Shown: positions 16,605 to 25,981, counted from the first letter of the stretch. The stretch: DNA of 64,000 nucleotides from CAVVEC01 sp963770485 (GCA_963770485.1 CAVYPX010000011.1:62001-126000), one strand, 5' to 3'. Numbers and translations: made by a program. Notes: generated by a model from the sequence alone, not told the origin.

Positions 16605-17086
16605 AGTGAGCGCAGAACCTTTGGAGTCAGGCACCATTGCAGAACAGCCGAACTACGCCCCATTTCCACTTTGGCCACAGCTCCCTTTTTCAACTCCGTG
16701 CCAGCCTCGCAGCCAGTTTCGCTGATCATGCGCCCCAGGAATTCGCTCAAGTTCGGATTGTGGCCCACAACCATGATTGTTTCCTGCTTGGCGTACTTTT
16801 CCAGCAACCTGCGAAAGTCCGCAAAAGAAGCGCCGGGCCGAAGTCCGTCCTCAAGTTGTATCTTGCCCTCATAACTAAGTTCGTTGCCCACCAGAGATGC
16901 GGTTTGGGTGGCGCGCTTTAAAGGGCTGGAGATCATCGCATCCACCTGAACGTCCAAGGCAGCCAGGGCGCGGCCTACGATTCCGCACTGCTCGATCCCC
17001 TCTTTGTCGAGTGCCCGCTTTTCGTCCTTTTTCGGGTTGGCTACCGGCTCGCCGGCATCGGCGTGACGAAGGAAGTAAATAATCAT
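16556..17086 (-). CDS. sixA: Phosphohistidine phosphatase SixA-like (histidine phosphatase family)
   Basis: This 176-residue protein opens with MIIYFLRHADAGEP, whose RHA motif contains the catalytic histidine. It also has SSPLKRATQTASLV with the second arginine pocket and VVGHNPNLSEFLG with the second histidine. It is most similar in layout to SixA, which dephosphorylates histidine phosphotransfer proteins. It starts 6 bp after the ppk stop, so ppk-sixA is probably one transcript. The last 16 or so codons overlap ppx on the opposite strand. Confidence 0.9.
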   Translation of the reverse strand: MIIYFLRHADAGEPVANPKKDEKRALDKEGIEQCGIVGRALAALDVQVDAMISSPLKRATQTASLVGNELSYEGKIQLEDGLRPGASFADFRRLLEKYAKQETIMVVGHNPNLSEFLGRMISETGCEAGTELKKGAVAKVEMGRSSAVLQWCLTPKVLRSLYAASAESSRPKTSRK

Positions 17087-17092
17087 GCTGGC

Positions 17093-19246
17093 TTATCGTT
17101 CCTTTCCGACGAAGATTCTTCGGGCTCTGGGCGTGGGAGCGGCAGGAATCGTCTCCGGCGCCTGCTTGCCTTCCGCCAAGGCGATCAAGAAATCCTGGGC
17201 GCTGAAAGCCGTCGATCCAGTGGGTAGTCTTCGTTTCCCTTGCGCCCGCCAGGCGCGGATGTAACTGCCATCCTTCTGCAAAAAGCGGGATTTCAAATTA
17301 TCGGCCAGGTACGATTCCAGAATCTCCTGCCGCACCCGTTCACGCAAAAGCTCATCCTTCACCGGGAAGATCACTTCGACGCGCTCGTAAAGATTCCGTG
17401 GCATCCAGTCCGCGCTGCCCAAGTAGACTTCCTCCTGCCCGCCATTGGCAAAATAGAAGATGCGGCTGTGCTCCAGGAAGCGGCCGACGATACTGCGCAC
17501 ACGGATATGATCGCTCACGCCCCGCACACCCGGGCGCAGAGCGCACATCCCGCGAACAATCAGATCGATTTGCACGCCGGCCTGGGAAGCTCCGTACAGC
17601 GCCATGATGATGTTCTTGTCCAGCAACGCATTCATTTTGGCGATGATATGAGCGCGACGGCCGTGACGCGCATGTTCCGCTTCGCGTGCGATCAATGCCA
17701 GGCAATGCTCCGCCAAATCCAAGGGCGCAAGAAACAGCGGATCATAATTTGGATGTTCGGCATAGGCGGTCAGGAAGCTGAAGACATCGTGCACCGCGCC
17801 GGTTATCCCGGGATCTGCCGTGAGCAAGCTCAAATCGGTGTAGATGCGGGCAGTAGTCGTGTTGTAGTTACCCGTGCCCAGGTGGGCGTAGCGGCGTGTG
17901 ACTCCATCAGGATCACGTCGCACCAGCAGCGACAGCTTGCAATGCGTCTTCAGGCCGACTAACCCGTGGAACACCTGCACCCCCGCATCTTCCAGATCGC
18001 GGGCCCAGCGGATATTGGAGGCTTCGTCGAAGCGCGCCTTCAGTTCCACGACCGCGGTGACTTCCTTCTTAGGGGCGGCCGACATCAGCGCGGGAACAAT
18101 CAAGGAGTGCTCGCTGGTGCGGTAAAGGGTCTGCTTCATGGAAAGCACGCGCGGATCTTCGGCTGCGGCTTCAATGAAGGAAACCACCGCATCGTAGGAG
18201 TCGAACGGGTGGTGCAAGAGGACATCGTGACGGCGAAGCTCCTCGAAGAGGTCCTGGGATTTGGCGGTAAGCCGAAGCTCACGGGGAAGAAAGGGTTTGA
18301 ATTTGAGTTCGGGATGATCGGTCTGCTCGTAAATGTTAAACAGGCGCGACAGATTCACGGGGCCGTTGACGGAAAACACTTGCCAGGGTTGCAGCTCGAA
18401 ATTGGTGCGTAAACGCTCGATGATCTCGGGATCGGCGTCGGACTCGATCTCCAACCGGACGGCATCCCCTTTGCGCCGGTTGTGCAACTCGGTGCGAACC
18501 GATTCCAGCAGGTTGCGGGACTCCTCCTCCGCCAGATAAAGATTACTGTTGCGGGTGACACGAAATGCCGCCGAAGACACGATATCGTACCCGTGATACA
18601 TGCGCGAGGCGTGGTGGGCCACGAGATCGGCCAGGAAAATGAAATCGACGGTTGCCTCCGAAGGCAAGCGAACCAGCCGCGGTAAAGCGCGGGGCACGGT
18701 CACAACCCCGGTGTAGGTCATGGAGGAACGGCGTCTGCGGCGCAGCAGAAAGGCCACGCAGAGAGCCTTGTTAATAACCCGCGGAAAAGGATGGGCGGGA
18801 TCGACCGTTACTGGAGTCAGCAAGAGATCGAGCTCGCGCTCGCAGTATTCTTCAATGAACTCTTTCGCCTTCGTGTCAAGCTCGTGCAAACCGAGCACAC
18901 GGATGCCGCTCCCCGCCAGCAAGGGGCGCAGCTGCTCATTCCAGCACAAATACTGGTCATCCACGAACTCGTGCGTCTGGTGCGAGACGACATCGCGCTC
19001 TTGCAGCAGAGTTAGCCCATCCACTCCGGCTTCGGTGTAGCCATCTTCAATTTGTTGCACCAAGCCGGCGACCCGGACCTCGAAAAATTCGTCCAGGTTA
19101 CTGGCGGTAATGGAAAGAAACTTGAGCCGCTCCAGAACCGGGTTATTTTCGTCTTGCGCTTCTTCGAGCACGCGCCGATTGAACGCTAGCCAGGAAGCCT
19201 CGCGATTAATGTAGTAAGCCGGGTTATCGAGCGCGGTTCGAACCAT
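17093..19246 (-). CDS. ppk1: Polyphosphate kinase 1
   Basis: At 717 residues this is a full-length PPK1. The N-domain starts YINREASWLAFNRRVLEEA, and the head domain includes the FLSITASNLDEFFEVRVAG signature. The catalytic C1/C2 domains contain MKQTLYRTS, VVELKARFDEASNIRWARDLE, GLKTHCKLSLLVRR with the candidate phosphohistidine, AHLGTGNYNTTTARIYTDL, and ADWMPRNLYERVEVIFPV. It reversibly polymerises the gamma-phosphate of ATP into polyphosphate at the inner membrane. It is followed by sixA and sits within the phosphate gene region. Confidence 0.98.
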   Translation of the reverse strand: MVRTALDNPAYYINREASWLAFNRRVLEEAQDENNPVLERLKFLSITASNLDEFFEVRVAGLVQQIEDGYTEAGVDGLTLLQERDVVSHQTHEFVDDQYLCWNEQLRPLLAGSGIRVLGLHELDTKAKEFIEEYCERELDLLLTPVTVDPAHPFPRVINKALCVAFLLRRRRRSSMTYTGVVTVPRALPRLVRLPSEATVDFIFLADLVAHHASRMYHGYDIVSSAAFRVTRNSNLYLAEEESRNLLESVRTELHNRRKGDAVRLEIESDADPEIIERLRTNFELQPWQVFSVNGPVNLSRLFNIYEQTDHPELKFKPFLPRELRLTAKSQDLFEELRRHDVLLHHPFDSYDAVVSFIEAAAEDPRVLSMKQTLYRTSEHSLIVPALMSAAPKKEVTAVVELKARFDEASNIRWARDLEDAGVQVFHGLVGLKTHCKLSLLVRRDPDGVTRRYAHLGTGNYNTTTARIYTDLSLLTADPGITGAVHDVFSFLTAYAEHPNYDPLFLAPLDLAEHCLALIAREAEHARHGRRAHIIAKMNALLDKNIIMALYGASQAGVQIDLIVRGMCALRPGVRGVSDHIRVRSIVGRFLEHSRIFYFANGGQEEVYLGSADWMPRNLYERVEVIFPVKDELLRERVRQEILESYLADNLKSRFLQKDGSYIRAWRAQGKRRLPTGSTAFSAQDFLIALAEGKQAPETIPAAPTPRARRIFVGKER

Positions 19247-19298
19247 AACTTCAGCTTTGCGGGACTAACCGGATGTGCAAGATTTCACGGCCACGCCA

Positions 19299-19700
19299 CT
19301 ACTTCGTGACAGGCGTCGGCTCCGAGGTCTTGGGTTCGGATTTTACAGCAGTGCGCTTTGCGATGGCGAATTCCACGTCGACTCCGCTGGGCTTCTTTAG
19401 GAAAAGATGGTGTGCATCGACTCTGGCTGGAACTGAAGAACCAGGCTGCCACTCTTCAGGCAGAGTTTCACTGGAGTGACGCGGGATATACCGTCCCAGG
19501 TAAATCGTATCTTCGAGCCGCACCGAAACTTCGTAGTAGGGTTCGTCTCGGGTGATCGGAGTATCGACCTGATAGTAAAGAACTCTAGTATTAGTCTTCT
19601 GCTGGACATCAATGATTTGACCGGAGACGTACTGTTTCTCCACCGCGTGGAGGCTAGGCACCATCGCGGCCAGTAGCGCCAAAGCCCAGACCTGTTTCAT
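19299..19700 (-). CDS. Small exported protein of unknown function
   Basis: The 133-residue protein has a clear signal peptide (VWALALLAAMVPSLHA). The mature part is rich in beta-strand-like segments (EKQYVSGQIIDVQQKTN, YYEVSVRLEDTIYLGRYIP) and ends with a charged Pro/Ser/Thr tail. No catalytic motif is visible and I do not recognise the family. TATACT lies 10 nt before the ATG and is a possible -10. It is located between ppk and the porin gene. Confidence 0.7.
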   Translation of the reverse strand: MKQVWALALLAAMVPSLHAVEKQYVSGQIIDVQQKTNTRVLYYQVDTPITRDEPYYEVSVRLEDTIYLGRYIPRHSSETLPEEWQPGSSVPARVDAHHLFLKKPSGVDVEFAIAKRTAVKSEPKTSEPTPVTK

Positions 19701-19738
19701 AGACCAACTCAGTATAAAGCATGACAGGTTGGCTTGCC

Positions 19739-19762
19739 GGACGGAGAAAAGGCGCCAGCGTA
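19739..19762 (-). terminator. Possible intrinsic terminator downstream of the porin gene
   Basis: On the minus strand an imperfect GC-rich hairpin closed by GGCGC/GCGCC is followed by TTTTC. It lies about 150 bp after the porin stop and just before the small exported gene. The stem has internal mismatches, so the call is weak. Confidence 0.35.
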
Positions 19763-19909
19763 AGCCAGCGCCCTAGTCTCGTCTGCCGTATTCCCAAGGT
19801 GTATAAACGGGATCAACCCGGTAGCGGTTGGATCCGGTTCACGAACTTAATGACTTCCCCAACCATTAGCCTCCCCGTACCGCGGTGCTACGCCGAGGGG
19901 CGGCGTACG

Positions 19910-21754
19910 CTACGGCAAGTAATAGCGGAACGAAGTCAAGAACATGGGCTCCGTCGCCGTGGGCTGAAGCCCCGTCTTGTCGGACCAAGTGTCCCGGCTT
20001 ATGTAGGAAACCTGAGGTCCCCACTGCACGGTACCCTTCGGTCCCTTGTAAAACCGATACCAGAAGCCGGCGGTACCCTCAAAGACCGCCCGCGTATCCC
20101 CCGCGCAATTCGACAGCGATCCGGGGTTGAATCCATTGCTGAGAGGAGTACCGGTAGAACCCAACACAGGGACATTTGTCGTGCCCGTAGCAGTGGTCAC
20201 GGTGACAGTCGTTGCCGTGGGCGGCGTTTCCACGGAGCAACCTGAGTCGTTGAACAACGTCGAGCCATAACCTACTCCTTTACCGGAGGAGTTGAGGAAA
20301 GCGGTCCGGCCGGCGTACTCAGCACCCACGTTCACGTAGACGTCCAACTTCCTGGCGTGAGCCTCCAGAGTACCCAGAATCTGATAGCTCCGTATCGGAA
20401 CCAGCACGCCATCGGGACGGACAGTTACATCCGCAAGGCCCGCCGAACCGTAACGGCCGATGCCATCGCCACCGAGGAAGTGCAGGCCAGCATCCAGGTG
20501 CTTGTTGAGGAGCGACACGCGGACGTTGGCGCCAGCGCCGCCTCCGATTTCCGAGTTGTTAAATGCGCCTGCTGCGGAAGGCGTGGAGGCCGCGCCTAGA
20601 GGGAAGATTCGGTCACGGAAATTGCTGAAGACTCCGAAAACCTCCAAGTGAACGTTCTTCGGCTGGAACACGGCTTTGGCGATCAAATCAGGCGTGTAAT
20701 TGAAAGAGTAGTTCGCAGTGGGATTGTAAAGACCGCCGCTGGTACCCTGTTCACCGAGGAGGAAATTAGTGCTGCTGCCGCGGCCGCCCACCGTGGTCTG
20801 CGGATCTTCCACAGAAAAAGCCAGCCAGAAGCGGTTGCTGAAATTCTTGGCCACTCGGAACCCGTACTGCCGAGCCCAGGTAAAGCCGACGTTATACTGC
20901 GGGTCGATGGTCATCGGCAGGGCTTCGGTACGGTTGTCTACACCGTTCTTAGTCTCTGTAGCCAAGCTCCACATCTGTCCGCCAGTGAAACTCCAGCCGT
21001 TGTTCAAGGCGGCTTGACCCCAGGCTTGCCGCTGTCGGAGACCATAGCTGTTGCTTTCGTTGTTGTTCGAGGTGATGCCGCTCGTCAGAAAATCGGCTTC
21101 GACATATCCCGTCAGTTTGGCGCTGCTGATCTTGCCCTCGGCTAACATCGAGACTCGGGACTGCCGGCCTGACCCAAAGAACTCTGACATGTTGCTTTGA
21201 GAAGCGCCGTTGAACGGAATCGAGTTGAACGGCGTGTTGATGTCAGAGCCCAGCGCGTGCGCACGCCACACCGTTTCAGCCGCCAGAAAGCCCCCCGGCG
21301 TAATGGTGATGCCCTTGTAATGTAATGCCAGTGGGCTCTCCAGCGCATCTTTGATGTCCTTCTGGGTCTCCTGCAGGCTGAGGGCAGCGTTGGTTGCGGT
21401 GGACTTCAGATCAGAGACGTCACTCTTCAATGCCGTGACGGTCTGCTCTTGTTGTGCGCTCTGGGAGGCTGCCGTTTGCGCATTCTGCTGGGCCTGGGTG
21501 GCCGCGCTCTGCACCTGGTTCATTTGCTGCTGCAGTTGTTGAACTTCCTGGTCACGGCTCTGCAATCGCTGCGTGAGTTGTTGGATCTGACGCTGTTGAG
21601 CGGCCAGCGCATCTTTCAACTCTTGGACATCCTGAGCGGTGATGGTCGCAGATTTGGCTGCAGACTTCTTCTTTGGTGTTGTTGGAGCTGTGGTCTGCGC
21701 CAACAAGGTTGTAGCTAGAAACGGAACTACGCACCACCTGAGAGTGGACTTCAT
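19910..21754 (-). CDS. Outer-membrane porin with N-terminal coiled coil (OprO/OprP-like)
   Basis: The 614-residue protein has a signal peptide (VVPFLATTLLAQT), a Lys-rich linker and a Gln-rich coiled coil (about residues 40-125, for example LAAQQRQIQQLTQRLQS). A long beta-barrel with alternating aromatic strands follows, ending in FLTSFRYYLP. AAGGAG precedes the ATG. It starts 63 bp after pstS and is probably co-transcribed with it, so phosphate or polyphosphate passage is a reasonable inference. Substrate residues cannot be assigned from sequence alone. Confidence 0.85.
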   Translation of the reverse strand: MKSTLRWCVVPFLATTLLAQTTAPTTPKKKSAAKSATITAQDVQELKDALAAQQRQIQQLTQRLQSRDQEVQQLQQQMNQVQSAATQAQQNAQTAASQSAQQEQTVTALKSDVSDLKSTATNAALSLQETQKDIKDALESPLALHYKGITITPGGFLAAETVWRAHALGSDINTPFNSIPFNGASQSNMSEFFGSGRQSRVSMLAEGKISSAKLTGYVEADFLTSGITSNNNESNSYGLRQRQAWGQAALNNGWSFTGGQMWSLATETKNGVDNRTEALPMTIDPQYNVGFTWARQYGFRVAKNFSNRFWLAFSVEDPQTTVGGRGSSTNFLLGEQGTSGGLYNPTANYSFNYTPDLIAKAVFQPKNVHLEVFGVFSNFRDRIFPLGAASTPSAAGAFNNSEIGGGAGANVRVSLLNKHLDAGLHFLGGDGIGRYGSAGLADVTVRPDGVLVPIRSYQILGTLEAHARKLDVYVNVGAEYAGRTAFLNSSGKGVGYGSTLFNDSGCSVETPPTATTVTVTTATGTTNVPVLGSTGTPLSNGFNPGSLSNCAGDTRAVFEGTAGFWYRFYKGPKGTVQWGPQVSYISRDTWSDKTGLQPTATEPMFLTSFRYYLP

Positions 21755-21817
21755 CGTTTCTCCTTTGCCTCGCTGAAGGGGAGGCGAATCATAAATGTCA
21801 ACTGAAACCAGGTAAGT

Positions 21818-22819
21818 CTAGTGAACCTGCTTGATGGCCTCTGCGACCTTGGCCGATACGTTGTCCGGCAACGGCGCGTAAGCCAGTTCTGTAGTCATTT
21901 TTTCTCCGCTTTCCAACATCCAGTGGAGAAAATCGACCAGAATCTTGCCTTTGGCCGGGTCTTTGGACTGCGCGGGAATCAACAGCCAAGTGAAGCTGGA
22001 AATCGGATAAGCATCCTTGCCGGGAGCGTTGGTTATGGAGACGCGAAAATCAGATGGCATATCCTTTACCGAAGCGGCGGCTGCCGTGGCTCCCTCCAGG
22101 CTGCCCTTGAGCCACTCTCCAGCAGCATTGCGAACGGCGGCATACGGGATCTTATTCTGCACTGCATAGATCAGTTCGACATATCCGAACGAGCCGTCCA
22201 TTTGCCGGATCATGCCCGCGACACCTTCGTTGCCCTTAGCACCCAACCCGACTGGCCATTTCACCGATGTACCTTTGCCTACCTTTTCTTTCCACTCAGG
22301 ACTGACCTTGGAAAGGTAGTCCGTGAAGATGTAATTGGTTCCACTTCCGTCCGAGCGGTGAACCAGGATGATCGATCTGTCGGGAAGCTTCATTCCAGGA
22401 TTGTCCGCCGCGATGGCTTTATCATTCCAGTTGGTGATTGTTCCCAAACACATTTTTGCAATGGTTTGTGGAGAGAAGCGTAGCTCGCCGGATAGCCCGG
22501 ACACGTTGTAAGCAGGAACGACGGCGCCCAGCACAGTGGGCACGTGCAGAATCTTGGCTTTGGCTTGGGCTAGTTGTTCATCGCTCATGGGGCCGTCGCT
22601 GGCGCCGAACTCGACCGTCCCGGCCAGAACCTGGCGGATGCCGCCGCCGCTGCCGATGGATTGGTAGTTGATCTCAACCTCCGGATGAACCTTGTGGTAT
22701 TCGCTAAACCACTTTGAATACATCGGATAGGGGAAAGTTGCGCCTGCCCCGTTTAACGTGGTCTGCGCAAGAGCGGGTACTGCCAGAGCCAGACACAAGA
22801 GCGCTATTCGACGTATCAC
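21818..22819 (-). CDS. pstS: Phosphate-binding periplasmic protein PstS
   Basis: The 333-residue protein starts at GTG, with AAGGAGGA upstream. It has a signal peptide (IALLCLALAVPALA), and the mature start LNGAGATFPYPMYSKWF is diagnostic of PstS. Phosphate-contacting segments include YQSIGSGGGIRQVL, FGASDGPMSDEQL and VHRSDGSGTNYIFTDYL. It delivers phosphate to PstC/PstA. The gene is about 8 kb from pstCAB-phoU, but a Pho-box-like site upstream suggests shared control. The porin gene follows. Confidence 0.97.
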   Translation of the reverse strand: MIRRIALLCLALAVPALAQTTLNGAGATFPYPMYSKWFSEYHKVHPEVEINYQSIGSGGGIRQVLAGTVEFGASDGPMSDEQLAQAKAKILHVPTVLGAVVPAYNVSGLSGELRFSPQTIAKMCLGTITNWNDKAIAADNPGMKLPDRSIILVHRSDGSGTNYIFTDYLSKVSPEWKEKVGKGTSVKWPVGLGAKGNEGVAGMIRQMDGSFGYVELIYAVQNKIPYAAVRNAAGEWLKGSLEGATAAAASVKDMPSDFRVSITNAPGKDAYPISSFTWLLIPAQSKDPAKGKILVDFLHWMLESGEKMTTELAYAPLPDNVSAKVAEAIKQVH

Positions 22820-22869
22820 GCGATGATTCCTCCTTGTTTTTTTAGTACCGTCGTTTTTACGGGGGAATT

Positions 22870-22887
22870 GTTACAGGATGGTTACAA
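22870..22887 (-). promoter_or_regulatory. Candidate Pho box upstream of pstS
   Basis: On the minus strand the site reads TTGTAAC-CATC-CTGTAAC: two 7-bp direct repeats spaced by 4 bp, the PhoB binding architecture. It ends about 50 bp before the pstS GTG. It resembles the pstC site (shared C/TTGTAAC half). Confidence 0.75.
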
Positions 22888-22927
22888 AACGATGAATTTC
22901 TTATGAATCGCCAAGCAGCGCTTAGAC

Positions 22928-23806
22928 TTATGGGCGGTTGATGGAGAGGTCGGGAGAGTCCAGGCGGACGATTTCGCGGGCAAAGAGCGGGTTTTCCGGG
23001 AACTCATTCCGCAGCGCGATCAGCAATTCGCGGGCGCGAGGTCTGTCTTTCTCGCGGACGTAAGCGATGGCGAGGAGAATGCGGGCGAACGGCGCGAGAT
23101 ACTGGCCGCGCTCGGCGGTCAATTGCAGTTCGCGGATTCCAGCTTGCTTGTCGCCGGAAATTCCTCCCAGCCGAACAAACCAGCGTACTGGAGCCGCCAT
23201 GCTACCCACGATGTAGCGGCTCACGCCGGTGGCTAGATGAGCGTCGTAGCACTCGGGATCCACGGCAAGCAGTTGTTGTGCCCAGTTTGTCGCCGTCCGG
23301 GTGAAGCGCAGCGAGGCCAGGTTGCGTTTTTCGATCAATGCGGCATAGTCCGCCCTGAGACCGGAGGACAGCACCATCGCGAATAATGCGTCACGGTCCG
23401 TCGGATTCTTTGCAAGGCGGCTCTGGGCGCGGCCTTCCGCCTGATCCAGCGCAGCGTTGAAGCGATCGCGAACTCCGGGATCAGGGATGAGTCTCTTGCG
23501 TGCATTAAATGCTTTATCCTCCTCATAGAACTGCGACTCCAGCACGCCCAGCCGATTGAATTCGGAAAAAAGCAATCCCGCAGCATCGCACGCCGGGCCT
23601 ACGGGGTTGTCAGGATGCTCCTTTTGCCACGAGAGGAAGACCTGATGGGCACCCGGGAAATCGAGGTCGTAGAGAAGGCTGAATCCGCGATCCAGCGAGA
23701 GCGCCCCGGAGATGGTGTCCGCGGCGGCCGCACTCGCACACAGCAGGCCGAGCAAGCTTGCGCAAAGCATAACCGCTCGCCACGCCCAGGTTTCACGCGC
23801 GAACAT
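22928..23806 (-). CDS. Exported TPR-like protein of unknown function
   Basis: With the ATG at 23806 (or 23809) the product is about 292 residues and begins with a signal peptide (AVMLCASLLGLLCASAAAA). The open frame runs further upstream to 24121, but that part lacks protein-like character. The mature protein is helical with tetratricopeptide-like packing: LLYDLDFPGAHQVFLSWQ, YDAHLATGVSRYIVGS and LLAIAYVREKDRPRARELL. No catalytic motif is seen. It probably acts as a periplasmic scaffold. The gene is divergent from the acyl-CoA dehydrogenase. Confidence 0.78.
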   Translation of the reverse strand: MFARETWAWRAVMLCASLLGLLCASAAAADTISGALSLDRGFSLLYDLDFPGAHQVFLSWQKEHPDNPVGPACDAAGLLFSEFNRLGVLESQFYEEDKAFNARKRLIPDPGVRDRFNAALDQAEGRAQSRLAKNPTDRDALFAMVLSSGLRADYAALIEKRNLASLRFTRTATNWAQQLLAVDPECYDAHLATGVSRYIVGSMAAPVRWFVRLGGISGDKQAGIRELQLTAERGQYLAPFARILLAIAYVREKDRPRARELLIALRNEFPENPLFAREIVRLDSPDLSINRP

Positions 23807-24133
23807 CATCGCTGTGTGTTTCGGCTCGAGAACGATTGGCGAACCCTCTCCCCTTCGCTTGATAAGTTTAGATGCCATCGGGCGATGCCGCCAGGCGCGG
23901 ATTTGCAAAAAGATTGTCAAGAGAAACCCCAAAGGGCCAGCAAGAAGCATTACGAGCCTTTTCTGTGTGCTCTGTGTCCTCCGTGGTTTAACAGTTCTGC
24001 TATGCGGCCCATCACGGATGGAGACGCCGCTGGCCAGCCGTTTGACCCCTCCTCCCCCCTTTGTTAGCTTGGAAGGTCTCCAGTTGACTACAGCCGTGCC
24101 CGCTTCGCAACCGCCCGGCAAAGAGAGAATCCC

Positions 24134-25312
24134 ATGGCCCTCAAGTTTCGAGGAGTTGATTTCATCGAGTTCGACACGCTGCTCAGCGATGAGGAACGGC
24201 TGGTTCGCGATACGACTCGAAAGTTTATCGAAGATAACCTCGTTCCCGTCATCGAGGAATGCAATCGTGCCGCGCGCTTTCCTCGCGAACTGGTTAAGCC
24301 GATGGCGGATCTAGGCTTTTATGGCGCCAGCCTGAAAGGCTATGGCTGTGCCGGAATGTCCAACGTCGAATACGGCCTGGTGATGCAGGAGTTGGAACGC
24401 GGCGATTCCGGCGTGCGCTCGTTCGTCAGCGTGCAATCGGCGCTGGTCATGTATCCCATTTATGCGTTTGGCAGCGATGAACAAAAGCAGACTTGGCTTC
24501 CGGCTCTGCAAAGTGGCGAGAAGCTGGGCTGCTTCGGTCTGACCGAGCCCGATTTCGGCTCCAATCCCGGCGGCATGCGTACCCGGGCTCGTAAAGTTGG
24601 AAAAGAATACGTCCTCAATGGCGAAAAGATGTGGATCACCTCCGGCTCCATCGCCGACGTTGCCGTGATTTGGGCCAAAGTGGAGGACGAAGACCTGAAC
24701 ATTCGCGGCTTCCTGGTCGAGACCGATCGTCCCGGCTTCAAAGCCGAAGATATTCACGGCAAGTGGTCGTTGCGCGCCTCAGTGACGTCGGGCTTATCCA
24801 TGCAGGACGTTCGGATCCCGGAGTCCAACCTGCTCCCCAAGACAAGTGGACTGAAGTCTCCGCTGATGTGCCTCAATCAGGCGCGCTATGGCATCGCCTG
24901 GGGTGCGCTCGGCGCCGCGATGGCCTGCTACGACTGCGCCCTGCAATACTCTCAGCTGCGCAAACAGTTCCACGATAAGCCTATTGCTTCTCATCAACTT
25001 GTGCAGGAAAAGCTCACCTGGATGATTAACGAGATCACCAAGGGGCAATTGCTGGTACTGCAGGTCGGTCGTCTGAAAGATAAAGACAAGGCCGGAGCCC
25101 AGCACATCTCCATGGCTAAGCGAAACAACGTCTGGATGGCGCTGGAATGTGCGCGAATGTCGCGCGACATTCTGGGCGCGAACGGCGTGGCCGACGAGTA
25201 TCCGCTCATGCGCCACATGATGAATCTGGAGTCTGTGAAAACCTACGAGGGTACGCACGACATCCACACGCTGATCATCGGGCAGAGTGTGACGGGGGTG
25301 GATGCTTTCTGA
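24134..25312 (+). CDS. gcdH: Acyl-CoA dehydrogenase, glutaryl-CoA dehydrogenase-like
   Basis: The 392-residue flavoenzyme has the complete acyl-CoA dehydrogenase fold: CFGLTEPDFGSNPGGMRT and WITSGSIADVAVIWA for FAD and substrate binding, then the C-terminal helical domain with LGANGVADEYPLMRHMMN and YEGTHDIHTLIIGQ, whose Glu is the expected catalytic base. The EPDFGSNPGGM and YEGTHDIHTL forms resemble glutaryl-CoA dehydrogenases, which oxidise and decarboxylate glutaryl-CoA to crotonyl-CoA; the assignment within the family is tentative. AAAGAGAG precedes the ATG. Confidence 0.9.
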   Translation: MALKFRGVDFIEFDTLLSDEERLVRDTTRKFIEDNLVPVIEECNRAARFPRELVKPMADLGFYGASLKGYGCAGMSNVEYGLVMQELERGDSGVRSFVSVQSALVMYPIYAFGSDEQKQTWLPALQSGEKLGCFGLTEPDFGSNPGGMRTRARKVGKEYVLNGEKMWITSGSIADVAVIWAKVEDEDLNIRGFLVETDRPGFKAEDIHGKWSLRASVTSGLSMQDVRIPESNLLPKTSGLKSPLMCLNQARYGIAWGALGAAMACYDCALQYSQLRKQFHDKPIASHQLVQEKLTWMINEITKGQLLVLQVGRLKDKDKAGAQHISMAKRNNVWMALECARMSRDILGANGVADEYPLMRHMMNLESVKTYEGTHDIHTLIIGQSVTGVDAF

Positions 25313-25339
25313 GACTCTCAAGAAAACGAGTTTACGTCT

Positions 25340-25543
25340 CTAATACATCCAACCAGGTAATTTGTCGTCAATGAACCTGCAAAATGCGCTAATATCCTCT
25401 ACCGCAGCGGCTAGCTTGTCGGGAGTCAGGTCGATCCTGACAGGCTGTGGATAGTTTGACTCCGCCCAAATCTGCTTCTCAAGTTCGTCAGCCAAGAAGG
25501 CGTCTGGAACCTTTTCGTGGTAGTCATTGCTCTGCATCTTCAA
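25340..25543 (-). CDS. Small protein of unknown function
   Basis: The 67-residue ORF is acidic, has no signal peptide and shows no motif I recognise (for example LADELEKQIWAESNYPQP). It lies 87 bp after a second small unknown ORF on the same strand, in a stretch with noticeably less GC-rich codon use than its surroundings. Together the two may be an acquired pair. Protein-like composition and lack of any overlapping better frame support it moderately. Confidence 0.5.
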   Translation of the reverse strand: MKMQSNDYHEKVPDAFLADELEKQIWAESNYPQPVRIDLTPDKLAAAVEDISAFCRFIDDKLPGWMY

Positions 25544-25630
25544 CAGAGCATGGGAATCGAAAACATCCCCAGGGCCGCTTTGAGACTCGCCTCCGTGCTG
25601 GATTACAATTTCGTGCTATGGTCAACTCTT

Positions 25631-25981
25631 CTATTCGTTCAGCGAAATTGGCGCTTTTCCCCAATCAATTGCTGCCTCTTCCCAAAACCAAGTCTTGTAA
25701 TTGTCGAACCAATTAGCGTTTTCCTTGGGCTTGCTGTTTGGATAGTCGCGGCGCTGGCGTAGCGTCGCCTTAAGGAACTCTCGAAACGACCGTTGCGACA
25801 GCGTGAGGCAGACCTGTCCTTGTAGCCTTAGGCCCTCGTCAGCTTCTTGCCACTCGGTCAGAAACGGAGGCTCATCATAGTCTTCAGGATCTCCGCGAGC
25901 AACATAGGGCTCCTCACCAGCATCAATTTTCCTCTTGATCTCCCGAAATGCTTGTGTGGTTAGCCGATAAAAGACGCGCAA
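25631..25981 (-). CDS. Protein of unknown function, possibly paired with the following small ORF
   Basis: This 116-residue ORF has no signal or membrane segment. It contains a charged, aromatic-rich C-terminus (WFDNYKTWFWEEAAIDWG) and an acidic middle (PEDYDEPPFLTEWQEADEG). I do not recognise the family. The lower GC and isolation between an acyl-CoA dehydrogenase and an SDR suggest lateral acquisition. A toxin-antitoxin-like pair with the 67-residue ORF is possible but unsupported by motifs. Confidence 0.5.
   Translation of the reverse strand: MRVFYRLTTQAFREIKRKIDAGEEPYVARGDPEDYDEPPFLTEWQEADEGLRLQGQVCLTLSQRSFREFLKATLRQRRDYPNSKPKENANWFDNYKTWFWEEAAIDWGKAPISLNE

Noticed and set aside
25340..25981. 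One gene split by a frameshift
   Set aside because: The two ORFs are separated by 87 bp and each has a self-contained start and stop; no continuous protein can be read through.
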